NCBI GenBank assembly: GCA_947632155.1
Contig: CANROF010000001.1
Location: 31,344 to 95,343 of the forward strand
Length of the DNA: 64,000 bases
From: an uncultured Oscillospiraceae bacterium
GTDB taxonomy: Bacteria; Bacillota; Clostridia; Oscillospirales; Oscillospiraceae
Direction of reading: 5' to 3'
Made by a program: the position numbers and the translations under genes. Shown piece after piece: positions 18,026 to 26,382 of the stretch. Position 1 is the stretch's first letter. The number at the start of each line of letters is the position of its first letter. A model generated the notes under the pieces. The model did not search any database. It was given only the letters and a program-made list of their open reading frames with translations, and was not told the origin of the DNA.

Positions 18026-18200
18026 AGGGCTTTCGATGCCAAGGGGAACGTGCGGGAAATAATTCTGAATTTTGCGAAATTCAGAATTATTTCCCTGCTG
18101 TCGCCCTGCGCGCCGCCGTAGGCGGCACTTGTGCGACAAAAGGTATTTTTTCCAAGGCACATGTCCTTGGAAAAAATATTGAAATTAAGTTTTTGGAGAA
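18010..18200 (+). repeat. dispersed four-hairpin element, family B copy 2 (B2)
   Basis: Same direction as the dehydrogenase gene and overlapping its stop. Hairpin D is 18014-18022 with 18027-18035, with the TGA stop in its loop. The linker is GGGGAACGTGCG. Hairpin C pairs 18054-18072 with 18077-18095 around loop TGCG. Hairpin B pairs TGTCGC (18099-18104) with GCGACA (18133-18138) and encloses GCCGCC/GGCGGC. Hairpin A pairs 18044-18057+100, i.e. TATTTTTTCCAAGG at 18144-18157, with CCTTGGAAAAAATA at 18165-18178. Confidence 0.92.
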
Positions 18201-18279
18201 ACGGCGGAAAATATTTTTTCCTTTTCTTGCAATAAAACACCTTTTCTGCGCATTACTTTATTGACAGGAGTGAGAGAAG

Positions 18280-18840
18280 TTGGACCAGGAGGAGCTTTCG
18301 GGGCCTGCGGCCGTCAGCGACAGCCAGGAGCTGGAGCGGCTTATCCAATCGACGGCCCGGGGCGACACCGCGGCTCTGTCGGAGCTCTACAGGCGCACCA
18401 AGGGCGCGGTCTACGCCCTGGCGCTGAGCATGACGGGCTCGGCCTTTGAGGCCGAGGAGCTCTGTCACGACGCCTACCTGCGCGTCTGGGACTGCGCCGG
18501 GAGCTACCGGCCAAAGGGGTCCCCCATGGCGTGGATACTGACCGTGACGAAAAACCTCTGTCTCATGTCCCTCCGCCGGCGCCGGCGGAGGGGGGAGCTT
18601 TCAGAGGAGGAATGGGACGCCATTCCGGCTTCGTCAGACGTATCCGCCGAGGACCGGGCCGCGCTCCAGGACGCCCTGGCGGCGCTGGAGCCCCAGTCCC
18701 GCCAGATCGTCCTCCTCCACGCCGTTTCCGGCCTCAAGCACCGGGAGATCGCGAAGCTCCTGGGGCTGCCGCTGGGCACCGTCCTGTCAAAATACAAGCG
18801 CGCGATAGAGAAGCTGAAAACGATTCTGGAGGGAGCGTGA
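18280..18840 (+). CDS. ECF-type RNA polymerase sigma factor
   Basis: 186 residues starting at a TTG (AGGAGTGAGAGAAG precedes it). Region 2 (about 20-90) includes the core-binding GDTAALSELYRRTKGAVYALA and the -10-reading AEELCHDAYLRVWD. Region 4 (about 125-180) has LEPQSRQIVLLHAVSGLKHREIA and the helix LPLGTVLSKYKRA. Four nucleotides separate it from the RsgI-like gene, the usual pairing of a SigI/ECF sigma with a membrane anti-sigma. Likely autoregulated. The stimulus is unknown. Confidence 0.93.
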   Translation: MDQEELSGPAAVSDSQELERLIQSTARGDTAALSELYRRTKGAVYALALSMTGSAFEAEELCHDAYLRVWDCAGSYRPKGSPMAWILTVTKNLCLMSLRRRRRRGELSEEEWDAIPASSDVSAEDRAALQDALAALEPQSRQIVLLHAVSGLKHREIAKLLGLPLGTVLSKYKRAIEKLKTILEGA

Positions 18841-18844
18841 GCCA

Positions 18845-20614
18845 ATGAACGAGAGAGACATTGAAAAACGGCTCCGCGGGGCCATCGAACGCACGGCCCC
18901 CGACGGGTCTGCCCGGCTCCTTTCAGAGGTGACAGGCAGGAAAGGAGCCGTAAAAATGACAAAGAGAAGAAACCGCTGGCTTGGCCTTGTGGCCGCCGTT
19001 CTGGCCCTGGCGCTCATCGGAGGCGCGGGAGGGCTCTACTACAGACAAAATTACGCCGTGGCGACGGTGGTTTCGCTGGATGTAAATCCCAGCATCGAGC
19101 TTCAGGTCAACCGGGCCGAGAAGGTCATCGCCTGCTCCGGCCTCAACGCCGAGGGGCGGGAGATCCTGTCCTCCATGAACGGCGGGGAGGATCTGAAGGG
19201 CTCCCGGCTCAACGTGGCCGTCAACGCCATCGTGGGGGCCATCGTGCGGGCGGGGTATCTGGACAGCCTCAGCTCCGCCATCCTCATCTCCGTGGAGGAC
19301 AACGACCAGGCCCGCGGCGAGAGGCTGCAGGCCCAGCTCGTGGCCGAGGTGGACGGCGTTTTGAAGGCCGCCGCCAACTCCGCCGGGGTGCTGAGCCAGA
19401 ACATGACCGCCGACAGGGACCTGGACCGCCAGGCTCAGGAGAACAACATCTCCTCCGGCAAGGCCGCCCTCATCAATCAGGTCATCGCCCTGAACTCCGC
19501 CCTGGACTTCGCCGCCCTCTCCAAGCTCAGCGTGGAGGAGCTGCGGGACCTCATCGCCATCGGCGCCCCTGCCATGCCCATCGGCCGCGACGAGGCCCTC
19601 CGCAGAGCCCGCGAGGCCGCGGGCCTTGCCGACGCCGCCTCCCTGCGGTATGAGGTGGACCCGGAGCTGGACGACCCGACGCCCCGCTATGAGGTGGAGC
19701 TGGAGAGCGCCGGCGCGGAGTACGACTACAGCATACACGCCTTCACCGGCGAGGTCCTGGCCTCCGCCGCCAACATCCCCGACATCCCCCAGTACCAAAA
19801 TCCCAACACCGACCGGCTCCTCACCGCCCAGGAGGCCTTCAACGCCGCGGCGGAGCGGTTCCACGCCGACTACCCGGAGCTTGCGGGGTACAACATTTTC
19901 GACATCGACACCGAGTACAGGGCCGCCAACAACACCTATGAGGTGGATTTTGACGTGGCCGGAAATGATTTTGAGTACATCATCGACGCCGCCACCGGCG
20001 AGGTGGTGGGCGGGCACACCGACTACCGCGCGCCCCAGCCCGACACCCGGGAGCCCACCCCCTCGGCGCCCGACACGCCCCCCACCCAGCCCACCCAGCC
20101 CACCCAGCCCGTACAGCCTGTACAGCCCGATACTCCCGCCGACATCGGCGAGGCCGCGGCCAAGGCCGCCGCGCTCCAAAAGGCCGGAATCGCTGACGCT
20201 GATTCCGTCACCTGGATCAAGTGCCAGCGGGACTGGGAGGACGGCTGCTACGACCTGGAGTTTGAGTGCGGCTCCACCGTCTACGAGTGCGAGGTCCGCT
20301 GCGCCGACGGCGCGGTGACGGACTACAGCTCCGAGCCCTGCGACGACCTGAGCCACCACCACGGCGACGGCCAGCGCGACGGCGGCGATCAAGCCTCCTC
20401 CGGCGACATCGGCCCCGACGCCGCCGCCCAGGCGGCCCTTACACACGCGGGCCTCACCGCCGCCGACGTCCGGGGCCTTGCGGTCGAGCGGGACTGGGAG
20501 GGCGGACGGCTTGTCTACGAGGTGGAGTTCAGATCCGGCGTCATGGAGTACGAGTACAAGATCGACGCCGCCACCGCCTCCGTCCTGGAGCACGAGGCGG
20601 AGATAGACGACTGA
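18845..20614 (+). CDS. RsgI-like membrane anti-sigma factor with PepSY-type repeats
   Basis: 589 residues. The cytoplasmic N-terminus (1-42) would hold the sigma factor. One membrane segment follows (about 45-66), then an RsgI-type extracellular domain (VVSLDVNPSIELQVN, about 76-190). Four PepSY-like units come next, at about 245-310, 320-395, 435-505 and 520-589. A Pro-Thr-Gln linker (PTQPTQPTQPVQPVQP) separates units 2 and 3. Unit 3 has six Cys in about 45 residues, absent from the other three. The outer part is likely the sensor that controls release of the sigma factor encoded just upstream. Confidence 0.82.
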   Translation: MNERDIEKRLRGAIERTAPDGSARLLSEVTGRKGAVKMTKRRNRWLGLVAAVLALALIGGAGGLYYRQNYAVATVVSLDVNPSIELQVNRAEKVIACSGLNAEGREILSSMNGGEDLKGSRLNVAVNAIVGAIVRAGYLDSLSSAILISVEDNDQARGERLQAQLVAEVDGVLKAAANSAGVLSQNMTADRDLDRQAQENNISSGKAALINQVIALNSALDFAALSKLSVEELRDLIAIGAPAMPIGRDEALRRAREAAGLADAASLRYEVDPELDDPTPRYEVELESAGAEYDYSIHAFTGEVLASAANIPDIPQYQNPNTDRLLTAQEAFNAAAERFHADYPELAGYNIFDIDTEYRAANNTYEVDFDVAGNDFEYIIDAATGEVVGGHTDYRAPQPDTREPTPSAPDTPPTQPTQPTQPVQPVQPDTPADIGEAAAKAAALQKAGIADADSVTWIKCQRDWEDGCYDLEFECGSTVYECEVRCADGAVTDYSSEPCDDLSHHHGDGQRDGGDQASSGDIGPDAAAQAALTHAGLTAADVRGLAVERDWEGGRLVYEVEFRSGVMEYEYKIDAATASVLEHEAEIDD

Positions 20615-20616
20615 TT

Positions 20617-20660
20617 TTTTACACCCCCCATACCCGTCAAACGGTTTTGGGGGGGTAAAA
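20617..20660 (+). terminator. terminator of the sigma/anti-sigma operon
   Basis: TTTTACACCCCCC pairs with GGGGGGGTAAAA (one mismatch), with an inner CCGT/ACGG, starting 3 nt after the anti-sigma stop. Confidence 0.75.
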
Positions 20661-20675
20661 TCTCAAAATTACCTC

Positions 20676-20704
20676 TTTACAACTCCATTTCCATGTGCTA
20701 AAAT
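20676..20704 (+). promoter_or_regulatory. promoter of rpsO
   Basis: TTTACA, 17 nt, TAAAAT. The roughly 110-nt leader that follows contains CCGGCA/TGCCGG and other GC stems, fitting the S15 autoregulated leaders known in bacteria, but I cannot assign the class. Confidence 0.65.
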
Positions 20705-20817
20705 ATCATGGATTGCCCCTCTACCTGGTTTCGCGGATATTCCGGCATTGCTGCCGGGGACTTTCGGCCCGTTACCCGGTTCCGCGGGGACTGATTGAAA
20801 GAAAGGAGTTTTTCGCC

Positions 20818-21084
20818 ATGATCACCAAAGAGCAGAAGACCGCCGTCATCGACGCCAACCGCCGCAGCGAGAACGACACCGGCTCCCCCGAGGTCCAGAT
20901 CGCCATCCTCACCGAGCGCATCAACCAGCTCACCGAGCATCTGAAGGTCCACAAGAAGGACGCCCATTCCCGCCTTGGCATGTACAAGATGATCGGCCGC
21001 CGCCGCAGACTTCTCGACTATCTGATGGAGAAGGACATCGAGCGCTACCGCGCCATCATCGCCAAGCTCGGCATCAGAAAATAA
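20818..21084 (+). CDS. rpsO: 30S ribosomal protein S15
   Basis: 88 residues, the standard length. S15 binds 16S rRNA early in 30S assembly. Hallmarks: [20 protein letters not shown] and the [17 protein letters not shown] end. GAAAGGAG lies 9 nt before the ATG; upstream in-frame starts are rejected because the leader is non-coding. It sits upstream of pnp as in many bacteria, but a terminator and a mobile element now separate them. Confidence 0.98.
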   Translation: MITKEQKTAVIDANRRSENDTGSPEVQIAILTERINQLTEHLKVHKKDAHSRLGMYKMIGRRRRLLDYLMEKDIERYRAIIAKLGIRK

Positions 21085-21093
21085 GCGCAGACC

Positions 21094-21129
21094 GGGTATT
21101 ATATGCGGTTTTTGCCGCATATAATACCC
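21094..21129 (+). terminator. hairpin after rpsO
   Basis: Perfect 15-bp stem GGGTATTATATGCGG/CCGCATATAATACCC with loop TTTTTG. The T run comes 8 nt later (CTTTTT). Confidence 0.75.
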
Positions 21130-21142
21130 ATTGCGCTTTTTG

Positions 21143-21303
21143 ATACGAATATCCAATTAAAATAAGCCATTCGCGCCGGTCTTTTTCGCGCCCGGCTGCG
21201 TCAGCCGCCTTGGGAATACACAAAGTATTCCCTGCGGCGTCTTCCTTGCCTGACACGAAAAATCCTCGCCGCTCGGTGTCTCATTTTAAATGGATATTCG
21301 TAT
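21143..21303. mobile_element. MITE-like element, family C copy C1
   Basis: 161 nt bounded by inverted repeats ATACGAATATCCAATTAAAAT and ATTTTAAATGGATATTCGTAT (20 of 21 match). The ends carry TA on each side, as with Tc1/IS630-type target sites. Inside is a second dyad, GGGAATAC/GTATTCCC, nested in CGTCAG/CTGACACG. No open frame. Inserted between the rpsO terminator and the pnp leader hairpin. Confidence 0.88.
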
Positions 21304-21310
21304 AAGCAAA

Positions 21311-21390
21311 TCGGGGTCCTGTTGTTTTAGTATTTGAATGAATGTCCGCCCTCCGGGCACTCCTTCAAGTGCTAAAAGACGGGACTCCGG
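21311..21390 (+). promoter_or_regulatory. pnp leader long hairpin (probable autoregulation site)
   Basis: The 5' arm 21311-21338 pairs with 21364-21390 over about 27 bp, with a single bulged G; the six or so non-Watson-Crick positions are all G-U when read as plus-strand RNA. The loop holds a small GCCC/GGGC hairpin. It ends 33 nt before the pnp start. In E. coli a comparable leader duplex is cut by RNase III and then degraded by PNPase to control pnp; the same role here is inferred. Confidence 0.7.
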
Positions 21391-21423
21391 CCGGATGAAA
21401 AAGATTTACAAAAGGAGTACGAT

Positions 21424-23565
21424 ATGATCATCAAACACAGAGAATTCCCCAACTACAAAAAGTACGAGATGGACCTGGCCGGGCGTCACCTCACCCTGGA
21501 GACTGGGAAGCTGGCGGAGCTGGCAAACTCCGCGGTCCTGGTCACCTACGGCGACACCACGGTCCTTTGCACCGTCGTCGCCTCCCCCCGCCCCAAGGAG
21601 GGCATCGACTACTTTCCCCTCAGCGTGGAGTTTGAGGAAAAGCTCTACTCCGTGGGCCGCATCCCCGGCGGCTACACCCGCCGCGAGGGCAAGCCCTCCG
21701 AGCGCGGCACCCTGTCCTCCCGCATGATCGACCGGCCCATGCGGCCCCTGTTCCCGTCCGACCTGCGCAACGACGTGGTCGTGACCTGCACGGTGCTGTC
21801 CACCGACCACGACTGCGCCCCGGAGATCGCCGCCATGATCGGCGCCTCCGCCGCCGTCTGCATCTCCGACGTGCCCTTCGCCGGCCCCATCGCCGGGGTG
21901 GGCCTGGGGCTCATCGACGGGAAGTACATCATCAACCCCACCAGCGACCAGCGCAAGCAGAGCGAGATGTACTGCACCATCGCCGCCACCATGGACAAGA
22001 TCGTCATGATCGAGGCCGGCGGCGACCAGATCCCCGAGGACGTGATGCTGAACGGCATCATTGCCGCCCACGACGCCATCAAGCCCGTCATCGCCCTCAT
22101 CAACAAGATGGTGGAGGAGGTGGGCAAGCCCAAGTTCGAGTACGAGCACACCTCTTTCAACGAGGAGCTGTTCGCCAAGATCGTGGACAAGTACCTGGAC
22201 GACGTGCGTTACGCCATGGACACCGACGACAAGAACGTCCGGGAGGAGCGCTACAACGAGGTCGTAAACAAGATGCTGGACGAGTTCGGCGAGGAGTACC
22301 CCGAGATCACCGCCCAGCTCGAGGAGATCACCTACAAGATTCAGAAGAAGGTCGTCAAACAGTGGCTCCTGGAGGGCAAGCGCGTGGACGGCCGCGCCAT
22401 GAACGAGATTCGGCCCCTGGCCGCCGAGGTGGGCGTGCTGCCCTTAGTCCACGGCTCCGGGCTCTTCACCCGCGGCCAGACCCAGGTGCTCAGCGTCTGC
22501 ACCCTGGCCACCCTCTCCGCCGCCCAGAAGCTGGACACCATCTGGGAGGAAGAGGAAAAGCGCTATATCCACCACTACAACTTCCCCAACTACTCCGTGG
22601 GCGAGGCGCGGCCCAGCCGCTCCACCTCCCGGCGTGAGATCGGCCACGGCGCCTTGGCCGAGAAGGCCCTGGAGCCCGTGATTCCCTCCGAGGAGGAGTT
22701 CCCCTACGCCATCCGCGTGGTCAGCGAGGTCCTGAGCTCCAACGGCTCCACCTCCCAGGGCTCCATCTGCGGCTCAACGCTGGCCCTCATGGACGCCGGC
22801 GTGCCCATCAAGGCCCCGGTGGCCGGCATCTCCTGCGGCCTCATCCACGACGATGACGGGAGCTGGAAGACCTTTATCGACATCCAGGGCGTGGAGGACT
22901 TCCACGGCGAGATGGACTTCAAGGTCGCCGGCACCAAAAAGGGCATCACCGCCATCCAGATGGATCTCAAGAACGACGGCCTGACCTACGACATCATCAA
23001 GAACGCCTTTGAGATCACCCGGGAGGCCCGCATCCAGATCCTGGACGAGATCATGCTGCCTGTGATAAGCGAGCCTCGCCACGAGCTGGCCAAGTCCGCC
23101 CCCAAGATGATCTCCATGCACATCGACCCCGACAAGATCCGCGAGGTCATCGGCTCCGGCGGAAAGGTCATCCAGAAGATCTGCGCCGACACCGGCTGCA
23201 AGATCGACCTGGAGGACGACGGCAGCGTCTTCATCAGCCACCAGGACATCGAGGCCTGCCGCGCCGCCAAGCGCATCATCGACAACATCTGCTTCGTCCC
23301 CGAGGTGGGCAAGCTCTACTGGGGCCAGTGCGTCCGGGTCATCCCCATCGGCGCCTTCGTGGAGCTGGTCCCCGGCAAGGACGCCATGTGCCACATCAAG
23401 GACCTGGAGTTCAAGCGCACCGAGAAGGTGGAGGACGTCCTCAACGTGGGCGACTGGACCTGGGTGAAGTTCCTCGGCATCGACGACCGCGGCCGCTGGA
23501 ACATCTCCCGCAAGGACGCCATCCGCGAGCGCGAGTCCGCCGGCCTCCCCATCGACAAAGAGTAA
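21424..23565 (+). CDS. pnp: polyribonucleotide nucleotidyltransferase
   Basis: 713 residues. Phosphorolytic 3'-5' exoribonuclease, core of RNA turnover. Two RNase PH domains (about 10-140 and 320-540), with the phosphate and metal site in the second around SDGSTSQGS-type NGSTSQGSICGSTLALMDAG (about 440). The KH domain has IGSGGKVIQKI (about 578), and an S1 domain runs from about 625 to the end. AAAGGAG precedes the ATG by 7 nt. The stop is followed by a strong terminator at 23633. Confidence 0.98.
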   Translation: MIIKHREFPNYKKYEMDLAGRHLTLETGKLAELANSAVLVTYGDTTVLCTVVASPRPKEGIDYFPLSVEFEEKLYSVGRIPGGYTRREGKPSERGTLSSRMIDRPMRPLFPSDLRNDVVVTCTVLSTDHDCAPEIAAMIGASAAVCISDVPFAGPIAGVGLGLIDGKYIINPTSDQRKQSEMYCTIAATMDKIVMIEAGGDQIPEDVMLNGIIAAHDAIKPVIALINKMVEEVGKPKFEYEHTSFNEELFAKIVDKYLDDVRYAMDTDDKNVREERYNEVVNKMLDEFGEEYPEITAQLEEITYKIQKKVVKQWLLEGKRVDGRAMNEIRPLAAEVGVLPLVHGSGLFTRGQTQVLSVCTLATLSAAQKLDTIWEEEEKRYIHHYNFPNYSVGEARPSRSTSRREIGHGALAEKALEPVIPSEEEFPYAIRVVSEVLSSNGSTSQGSICGSTLALMDAGVPIKAPVAGISCGLIHDDDGSWKTFIDIQGVEDFHGEMDFKVAGTKKGITAIQMDLKNDGLTYDIIKNAFEITREARIQILDEIMLPVISEPRHELAKSAPKMISMHIDPDKIREVIGSGGKVIQKICADTGCKIDLEDDGSVFISHQDIEACRAAKRIIDNICFVPEVGKLYWGQCVRVIPIGAFVELVPGKDAMCHIKDLEFKRTEKVEDVLNVGDWTWVKFLGIDDRGRWNISRKDAIRERESAGLPIDKE

Positions 23566-23632
23566 TCGCAACCCCCAAAAAAGGGCCGCCCGAGGGCGGC
23601 GTCCAACAAAACAAGTTCACAATGTTTTCGGA

Positions 23633-23668
23633 GCGCGGCATGATCTCGGTCATGCCGCGCTTTTGTTT
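23633..23668 (+). terminator. pnp terminator
   Basis: GCGCGGCATGA/TCATGCCGCGC stem, then TTTTGTTT. Confidence 0.9.
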
Positions 23669-23751
23669 ATACTAATCCCTGATTAAAAACGCCAACCGAG
23701 CGGCGCGAAAAAGACCGCCGCGAATTTGAGATTTTGATCAGGGATTAGTAT
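23669..23751. mobile_element. short MITE-like element, family C copy C3
   Basis: 83 nt with inverted ends ATACTAATCCCTGATTAAAA and TTTTGATCAGGGATTAGTAT, TA at both tips. The interior keeps the GAGCGGCG and CGAAAAAGACCGCCGCGAAT blocks of C1/C2 but lacks the middle. It abuts the T run of the pnp terminator. Confidence 0.85.
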
Positions 23752-24052
23752 CAGTACAGCAATTCGGCATGGGCAAAACAGAAGAGGTAATAAAATGGGC
23801 GATGAGTATCTCCTCTTTTTTCAAAAGTCATTCTAACAGTAAAGACCACACCAACCGTACCCAGATTAACTTCAGAGTATGGCTGTTCTCTTTATTGCAC
23901 CCCTGTTTGGCGGCTGCCCTAAATCAGTATTGTTTTGATACTGATTTTTTGGAAAGGGGGCTGTGAAAAAACACGTCGGCTGAGACGTGAATTTTCGCAG
24001 CTCCGCTTTTTTGTGGAAAAAACCACACCTTTCCGCAAATCGCCCCTCTTTT
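23752..24052. other. gene-free AT-richer stretch with an IS-end-like hairpin
   Basis: No convincing gene. At 23957-24004 a hairpin pairs GGGGCTGTGAAAA with TTTTCGCAGCTCC and has an inner CACGTC/GACGTG. The same GGGGCTGTGAAAA motif begins the hairpin at 62992 next to the IS1182-like transposase. A second small hairpin (TGTGG/CCACA) lies at about 24013-24030, just beyond the recombinase stop. Confidence 0.5.
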
Positions 24053-24658
24053 TTACAGTTTTTTGTCTTTCTCGTAGATCGCCGCCCGGTAGCGGAACGT
24101 GGAGAGCGCCATGCCGCACTCCCTGGCCGCGGCCGTGCCGGTGATCTTCTTTGTTTTCCACCGCCGGTAGGCGCTGGGGAAGTTTTTCGGCAGCGGGCGG
24201 GGCGGGCGGCCGAAGCGCACGCCGCGCATCTTTGCCGCCGCGATGCCCTCCGCCTGGCGCTGGCGGATGTTGACCCGCTCGTTTTCCGCCACAAAGGAGA
24301 GGACCTGCAATACGATGTCGCTGAGGAACGTCCCCATCAGGTCCTTCCCCCGGCGGGTGTCCAATAAGGGCATATCCAGCACCACGATGTCGATGCCCTT
24401 TTCCTTGGTGAGGACCCGCCACTGTTCCAGGATCTCCCCGTAGTTCCTGCCCAGGCGGTCGATGCTCTTGATGTAGAGAAGATCGTCCTTTTTCATGCGC
24501 CGCGTGAGCCTCTTGTACTGCGGGCGGTCGAAGTCCTTACCGGACTGCTTGTCCGTATAGATGTTTTTTTCCGGGATGTGGAGCTCCTGGAGCGCCACGA
24601 GCTGCCGGTCCCCGTTCTGCTCCCTGGTGCTGACCCGGATATAGCCGTAAACTGCGAT
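24053..24658 (-). CDS. small serine recombinase (resolvase/invertase family), start uncertain
   Basis: About 201 residues. The catalytic Ser motif YGYIRVSTREQNGDRQ is present, but upstream of the first canonical in-frame start (GTG at 24598). The only in-frame candidate in the right place is ATC at 24658, about 9 nt after AAAGGGGG. The helix-rich middle (IKSIDRLGRNYGEILEQW, LLDTRRGKDLMGTFLSDIVLQVLSFVAE) and the C-terminal Hin-type DNA-binding part (KKITGTAAARECGMALSTFRYR) are intact. Such enzymes invert or resolve DNA at crossover sites. A family C element begins 22 nt upstream and may have displaced the original start. Either a rare-start gene or newly inactivated. Confidence 0.75.
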   Translation of the reverse strand: MAVYGYIRVSTREQNGDRQLVALQELHIPEKNIYTDKQSGKDFDRPQYKRLTRRMKKDDLLYIKSIDRLGRNYGEILEQWRVLTKEKGIDIVVLDMPLLDTRRGKDLMGTFLSDIVLQVLSFVAENERVNIRQRQAEGIAAAKMRGVRFGRPPRPLPKNFPSAYRRWKTKKITGTAAARECGMALSTFRYRAAIYEKDKKL

Positions 24659-24680
24659 ATTACCGGCCCCCTTTCTATAA

Positions 24681-24940
24681 TACGAATATCCAATTAAAAT
24701 AAGCCATTCGCACCGGCCTTTTTCGCGTCGTCGTCGCTCAAGCCGCTTTACCTCGCCCTCCCTTTGGTCGGGCTCAGGCGCAGGCTTGGCTCCTCCTCTC
24801 CCCAGCGGGCTTTGCCCGCCGGGGACCCCGGTCGCGTCAGCCGCCTTGGAAATACCAATGGGTATTCCCTGCGGCGTCTTCCTTGCCTGACACGAAAAAT
24901 CCTCGCCGCTCGGTGTCTCATTTTAAATGGATATTCGTAT
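24681..24940. mobile_element. MITE-like element, family C copy C2
   Basis: 260 nt with the same 21-nt ends as C1 (ATACGAATATCC .. GGATATTCGTAT) and the same interior, plus about 100 nt of extra GC-rich sequence after the left block. No open frame. The left end lies just upstream of the recombinase gene, the right end at the A-run of the next terminator. Confidence 0.88.
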
Positions 24941-24979
24941 AAAAAACAACGGAGCAAGGCGGTCGGGCCTGTGCTCCGT
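24941..24979 (-). terminator. terminator of the orphan kinase gene
   Basis: On the minus strand, ACGGAGC/GCTCCGT is followed by TG and six Ts; on the plus strand six Ts also follow at 24983, so it can act both ways. Confidence 0.65.
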
Positions 24980-25034
24980 AGCTTTTTTGCCGCCCCGGCC
25001 GCCTGACGGACGTTCGGCGGCCGGGGGCAATTAT

Positions 25035-26198
25035 TTACTGATTTTGCATATTGAGGGCCGTCTGGACCGTTATCCTGCCGCCGGCGCGGCTCACGTCCAG
25101 GACCCCGCCGTATTTTTCGGCCGCCCGGCGGGCCGCGCAGAGGCAGACGTCCGTCCCGCTGTCCTCCGGGCCGCCGCCGGGGCCGCAGGCGCTGTCGCAT
25201 TTTACCGCCAGAAAGCCCTGATTGAGCCGGAGGCTCAGCGCGATCTCCCGGCTCCCCTCCGGGGCGCCGGAGGCCCAGACGAGGGCCGCGTCCAGCATGT
25301 TCCGCAAAAGCGAGCACAGGTCCCCGTCCCCGATGTCCAGCTCCTCCGGCACAGGCGCCAGGGCGCTGAATTGGATCCCGGCGTCCATGGCCCGGTCGGC
25401 GGCGTTCTGGAGTATGGCGTTCACCATAAAATTCCTGCTGAACTCCCGGAGCGACAGCTTATCGAGCCTTGCGCTGAGCTTGACAAGGGTCTGCTCCAGC
25501 CGCTCCGGGTCCCCCATACCGGCGAGGAGGCGGAGGCTCGCTATCTGATTTTTCCAGTCGTGGCGCATCACCGAGGTGTCCTTGATGCTGCGGGCCATAC
25601 TGCGGCAATTCTCCGTCAGCAGCTCCTGCCGGGCGGCCAGGGCCACGATCTCCCGCCGGAGGGCCGCGCGCTCCCGCAGCGTGTCCGCGGCGGCGAGGGC
25701 GCAGCACACCGCCGCGGCGTACCCGCACGCCCCCGCAAGGCAATCCCGGAACCCGGGCAGTCCGGCGCCGGTGAGCCTCAGCGCGAGGACGCCGAGGCCG
25801 AAAACCGCGGCGGAGGCCGCCATGGCGGCGCAGAAGGCCCTCCAATACCCCCGCTCGCGGGTCAAAACCAGATACGCGGCCGTCAGCGCCAGGGGCAAAA
25901 GCCCGAACCACGGGCTTGCGGCGGCCGCAAAAAGCCACCGGGGCAGGGCCGCCTGTCCCGCCGCCGGGAGCTGCCAGAGGGCGGCGGCGCCCGTCAAAAG
26001 CGCCAGGACCGCGGCGCTCCGGTCCGGCCCTCCGCCGAAGAGCTCCGCGAAAAAGGCGGCGGCCGCCAGGACGGACAAGACCGCCAGCGCCCCGGCGGAC
26101 AGGGCGCCCGCGGGGAAGAGCGTATACAGGGCCAGCACCCCGGCGGCGCATACCGCCGCGGCCAGGGCCGCCAAAAGGACAAGGGCCGTTTTTTTCAC
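25035..26198 (-). CDS. LytS/AgrC-like sensor histidine kinase, orphan, with degenerate ATP site
   Basis: 387 residues. Six or so hydrophobic segments occupy residues 1-180, then a dimerisation helix with RHDWKNQI (phospho-acceptor His about residue 219, as in AgrC/CitA-type kinases) and a GHKL domain. The N-box reads NMLDAALV instead of N-DNA-, and the glycine-rich ATP lid (normally GxGL) reads SGTDVCLCA, so ATP binding may be poor. No LytTR-type response regulator lies next to it. It is divergent from an OmpR-type pair. It could be a non-catalytic sensor or could partner a distant regulator. Confidence 0.75.
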   Translation of the reverse strand: MKKTALVLLAALAAAVCAAGVLALYTLFPAGALSAGALAVLSVLAAAAFFAELFGGGPDRSAAVLALLTGAAALWQLPAAGQAALPRWLFAAAASPWFGLLPLALTAAYLVLTRERGYWRAFCAAMAASAAVFGLGVLALRLTGAGLPGFRDCLAGACGYAAAVCCALAAADTLRERAALRREIVALAARQELLTENCRSMARSIKDTSVMRHDWKNQIASLRLLAGMGDPERLEQTLVKLSARLDKLSLREFSRNFMVNAILQNAADRAMDAGIQFSALAPVPEELDIGDGDLCSLLRNMLDAALVWASGAPEGSREIALSLRLNQGFLAVKCDSACGPGGGPEDSGTDVCLCAARRAAEKYGGVLDVSRAGGRITVQTALNMQNQ

Positions 26199-26382
26199 GC
26201 GCGCCGCCTCCCCGGGGACAGATTTCGCCGACAGTCCCTATTCTACCACCCCCGGTCCCGGATGGCAAGGGGCGGCCCGGGATTCGAATTTACTGATTTA
26301 ACAAAAAATTCACCCTTGCCGCGCCGGAGCTTCTATAATAAAATATAAGGTATAAATGACGATCTGAACGGGGGTAAACAGT

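Noticed and set aside
24053..24598. Recombinase starting at the GTG at 24598
   Set aside because: This would remove the catalytic serine motif encoded just upstream in the same frame.
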